Below, piece after piece: positions 62,401 to 64,000 of a DNA stretch of 64,000 nt. Source of the DNA: Plumapathes pennacea (Eukaryota > Cnidaria > Anthozoa > Antipatharia > Myriopathidae); assembly GCA_964036295.1 (NCBI GenBank), contig OZ038465.1, forward strand, positions 4,630,667-4,694,666, read 5' to 3'. Position 1 is the stretch's first letter. Every line of letters starts with the position of its first letter. The translations under genes were made by a program, and so were the position numbers. Under the pieces are notes generated by a model. That model worked only from the letters and a program-made list of their open reading frames with translations, had not been told where the DNA came from and did not search any database.

Positions 62401-64000
62401 ATCAATTTTTGATTGTCCAATCAGCTTTGGTATTCGGGAGGGAGGGATGGATAATTTAAAGAAAATTGGAGTTGATCAGTCTTGTTATATCAATATAAAG
62501 CTTTAGTTTTTTTTCTTTTTTCCTTCTAATCTGTCTCTGTCTGTCTGTCTTCATACCTTCTCTTTGGATCTGTCTGCATTTCTGTCTTCTTTCCTCACTG
62601 ATTTGCCTTTTTTTTCTCTCCTGCGCAGAGTGTACCGTTATGGACAAAGCAAACCTTGCAGCATTTACCGCTTGATAAGCAAGGGAACAATGGAGAAGAA
62701 AATCTATGACCGACAAGTTTCCAAAGAGGGAGTGGCAAGTAAGGACACATGAATTTTGGTTGTTGAAATATTGTATGTGTATATTGATATAGAGATCTGA
62801 CATTTTGTAGCAGTGTGAAAACCAAGGATATTACATTGTAAGCTATAAAAGTGTCCACAAATCTGCCATCTATGTAGTCAGGGACAGTAGAGGCTAGCCA
62901 TTCTTGGTTACTTTGTTTTCTTCGGTTGTGTACAGATCGTGTTGTTGATGAGCTGAATCCAGAAGCGAACTTTACCAAACAAGAAATCATGACACTAATT
63001 TGCGAGGTGAGCTTTATGTGGAAAACTACCAATAACATGAGACCTATAAATCTGCTTTGAAACTTAACATATCGTGCTCATTCTGATCTGTCTAAACAGT
63101 ACAAGTGACCAGACATTTTTTTACTAACATTGAAAAGGCCTACTCTATATACAATGCTTATATATTTGAGTCAGCAAAAAGTGACCGTGCCTTACTCCTG
63201 TGCTATCCAAACTGTAACATGCATCCCTTCCCTCGTTCATAACCTTGAGCAAACATATTAAGCAGAACAGATTAGTTTCGTAAGGGATATTGATCATTTT
63301 CAGTTGTTGTAAGATGTTCTTATTGCAAACATGTACTACTGACAGTAAAAAGTCCTTGTTTCTGTGTTTAGGAGACAGAGACCCCAAGTGCAGATGTGAG
63401 TGCCTCTGCCGTCGACTTCTCTGATGCAGTGTTGGCCCACATATGTCAGACATGTAGCCAGTACATCTCCAAGGTAACATGACTTAACCCTTTAACTCCC
63501 AAGCTCAAAATACAAATTCTCCCAACCATAAAATAAGAAGATGTATGAGCGATGAAAGGAGAATTTATGTTTTAATCAGCTGTCATTTGAGCAAGGTATC
63601 AAAATAATGTTAAATTCTCCATACTTTATGATCTATACCTCTGGTGCTAGACTGAAAAGAGAAAATTGAAGTTTTTAGTGAAAGGGCCTGGGTAAAAATG
63701 CTATCCTTTGCACACTTTTTAATCTGTCATTTTTAGGGACCCAGAGATTAAAAGCAATTATGATTGTATTACAATCATTGGCAATATTCATGTTAATAAT
63801 AACTTCTTTTGTTGTTCTTTCGATCATAAGGTACCTTTTAAACATGAATCTCTTCTGGTGGAGAAGAAAGAGTTGAAACTGACAAAACAAGAAAAGAAGG
63901 AAGCTAGGAAAGGTGTGTACAAACTTTTCATTGCCAATAGTTGAACTAGAAGCCAGGTTTAAACAACCCTTTCACTATCCCCATGTAACAGTTTTGTGTG
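56475..64000 (+). CDS. RAD54L2: RAD54L2/ARIP4-type SNF2 helicase, first 17 coding exons, runs off right edge
   Basis: A nuclear SNF2 ATPase related to ATRX; in vertebrates it binds the androgen receptor and remodels chromatin. Exons: 56475-57245, 57848-58214, 58777-58968, 59319-59433, 59571-59733, 60014-60078, 60291-60456, 60779-60853, 61015-61179, 61255-61373, 61483-61589, 61711-61810, 62150-62245, 62629-62738, 62936-63006, 63372-63473, 63831-63912; donor gtgtgt, next exon beyond the window. Phases agree for 955 residues. The acidic N-terminus has [14 protein letters not shown], as in ARIP4. The ATPase core follows: HSMGLGKT (about 287-294), [29 protein letters not shown] (about 459-467), [32 protein letters not shown] [21 protein letters not shown]-equivalent [29 protein letters not shown] and [10 protein letters not shown]. 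The GYPLQNN and [10 protein letters not shown] wording fits ARIP4 better than ATRX. Confidence 0.96.
58387..58415. repeat. (CTAT)n microsatellite in RAD54L2 intron
   Basis: About seven CTAT units. Confidence 0.95.
62315..62470. repeat. CCCTTTCACTCC-family repeat in RAD54L2 intron
   Basis: aaccctttcattcccaagtt, acaaattcttccc and gtccaatcagctttgg match the copy at 63483. The 3' half is diverged. Confidence 0.6.
63483..63690. repeat. CCCTTTCACTCC-family repeat, full-length copy
   Basis: It starts taaccctttaactcccaagc and ends tttttagtgaaagggcc, so its ends are inverted (CCCTTTaACT / AGTGAAAGGG). The interior has aaattctccatactttatga and cctctggtgctagactgaaa. Another copy seems to begin at about 63968 and run off the window. 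Confidence 0.7.

Overview
The window is animal nuclear DNA. Its genes have GT-AG introns, a metazoan lysine-degradation enzyme, an ARIP4-type chromatin remodeller and forkhead genes, set in AT-rich intergenic DNA full of short inverted-repeat elements and microsatellites. Gene content, two FoxQ2-like forkheads and the style of the repeats suggest an anthozoan cnidarian such as a stony coral. That is inference; the sequence alone does not fix the species. No rRNA, tRNA, CRISPR or bacterial-type operon was found.

Layout, left to right. A minus-strand gene of unknown identity runs off the left edge (1-1138). A two-exon Cys/His/Pro-rich protein gene follows (2595-3805, minus), then a single-exon Lys/Ser-rich protein with a C-terminal coiled coil (7423-8241, minus), then a two-exon RING-IBR-RING (Ariadne-type) ubiquitin ligase with a very long N-terminus (9099-12427, minus). 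Next come two intronless forkhead genes arranged head to head (18154-19119 minus; 29688-30662 plus), with about 10.6 kb between them that holds at most one tentative gene. About 10 kb of repeat-rich intergenic DNA follows. The right side holds a complete 24-exon AASS gene (40774-54052, minus; lysine-ketoglutarate reductase/saccharopine dehydrogenase), whose exons join in frame to a predicted 940-residue protein. Across a 2.4 kb divergent spacer lies the first 17 coding exons of RAD54L2/ARIP4 (56475 onward, plus; runs off the right edge).

The genes are not an operon and no shared pathway links them. The most notable observations are: near-identical DNA confined to the forkhead boxes of the two Fox genes, which suggests gene conversion; a family of double-hairpin foldback elements that keep a common GAACGAGCG/GCGAGTGAGT loop while their arms differ; and several non-autonomous terminal-inverted-repeat families, some with several copies in this window.
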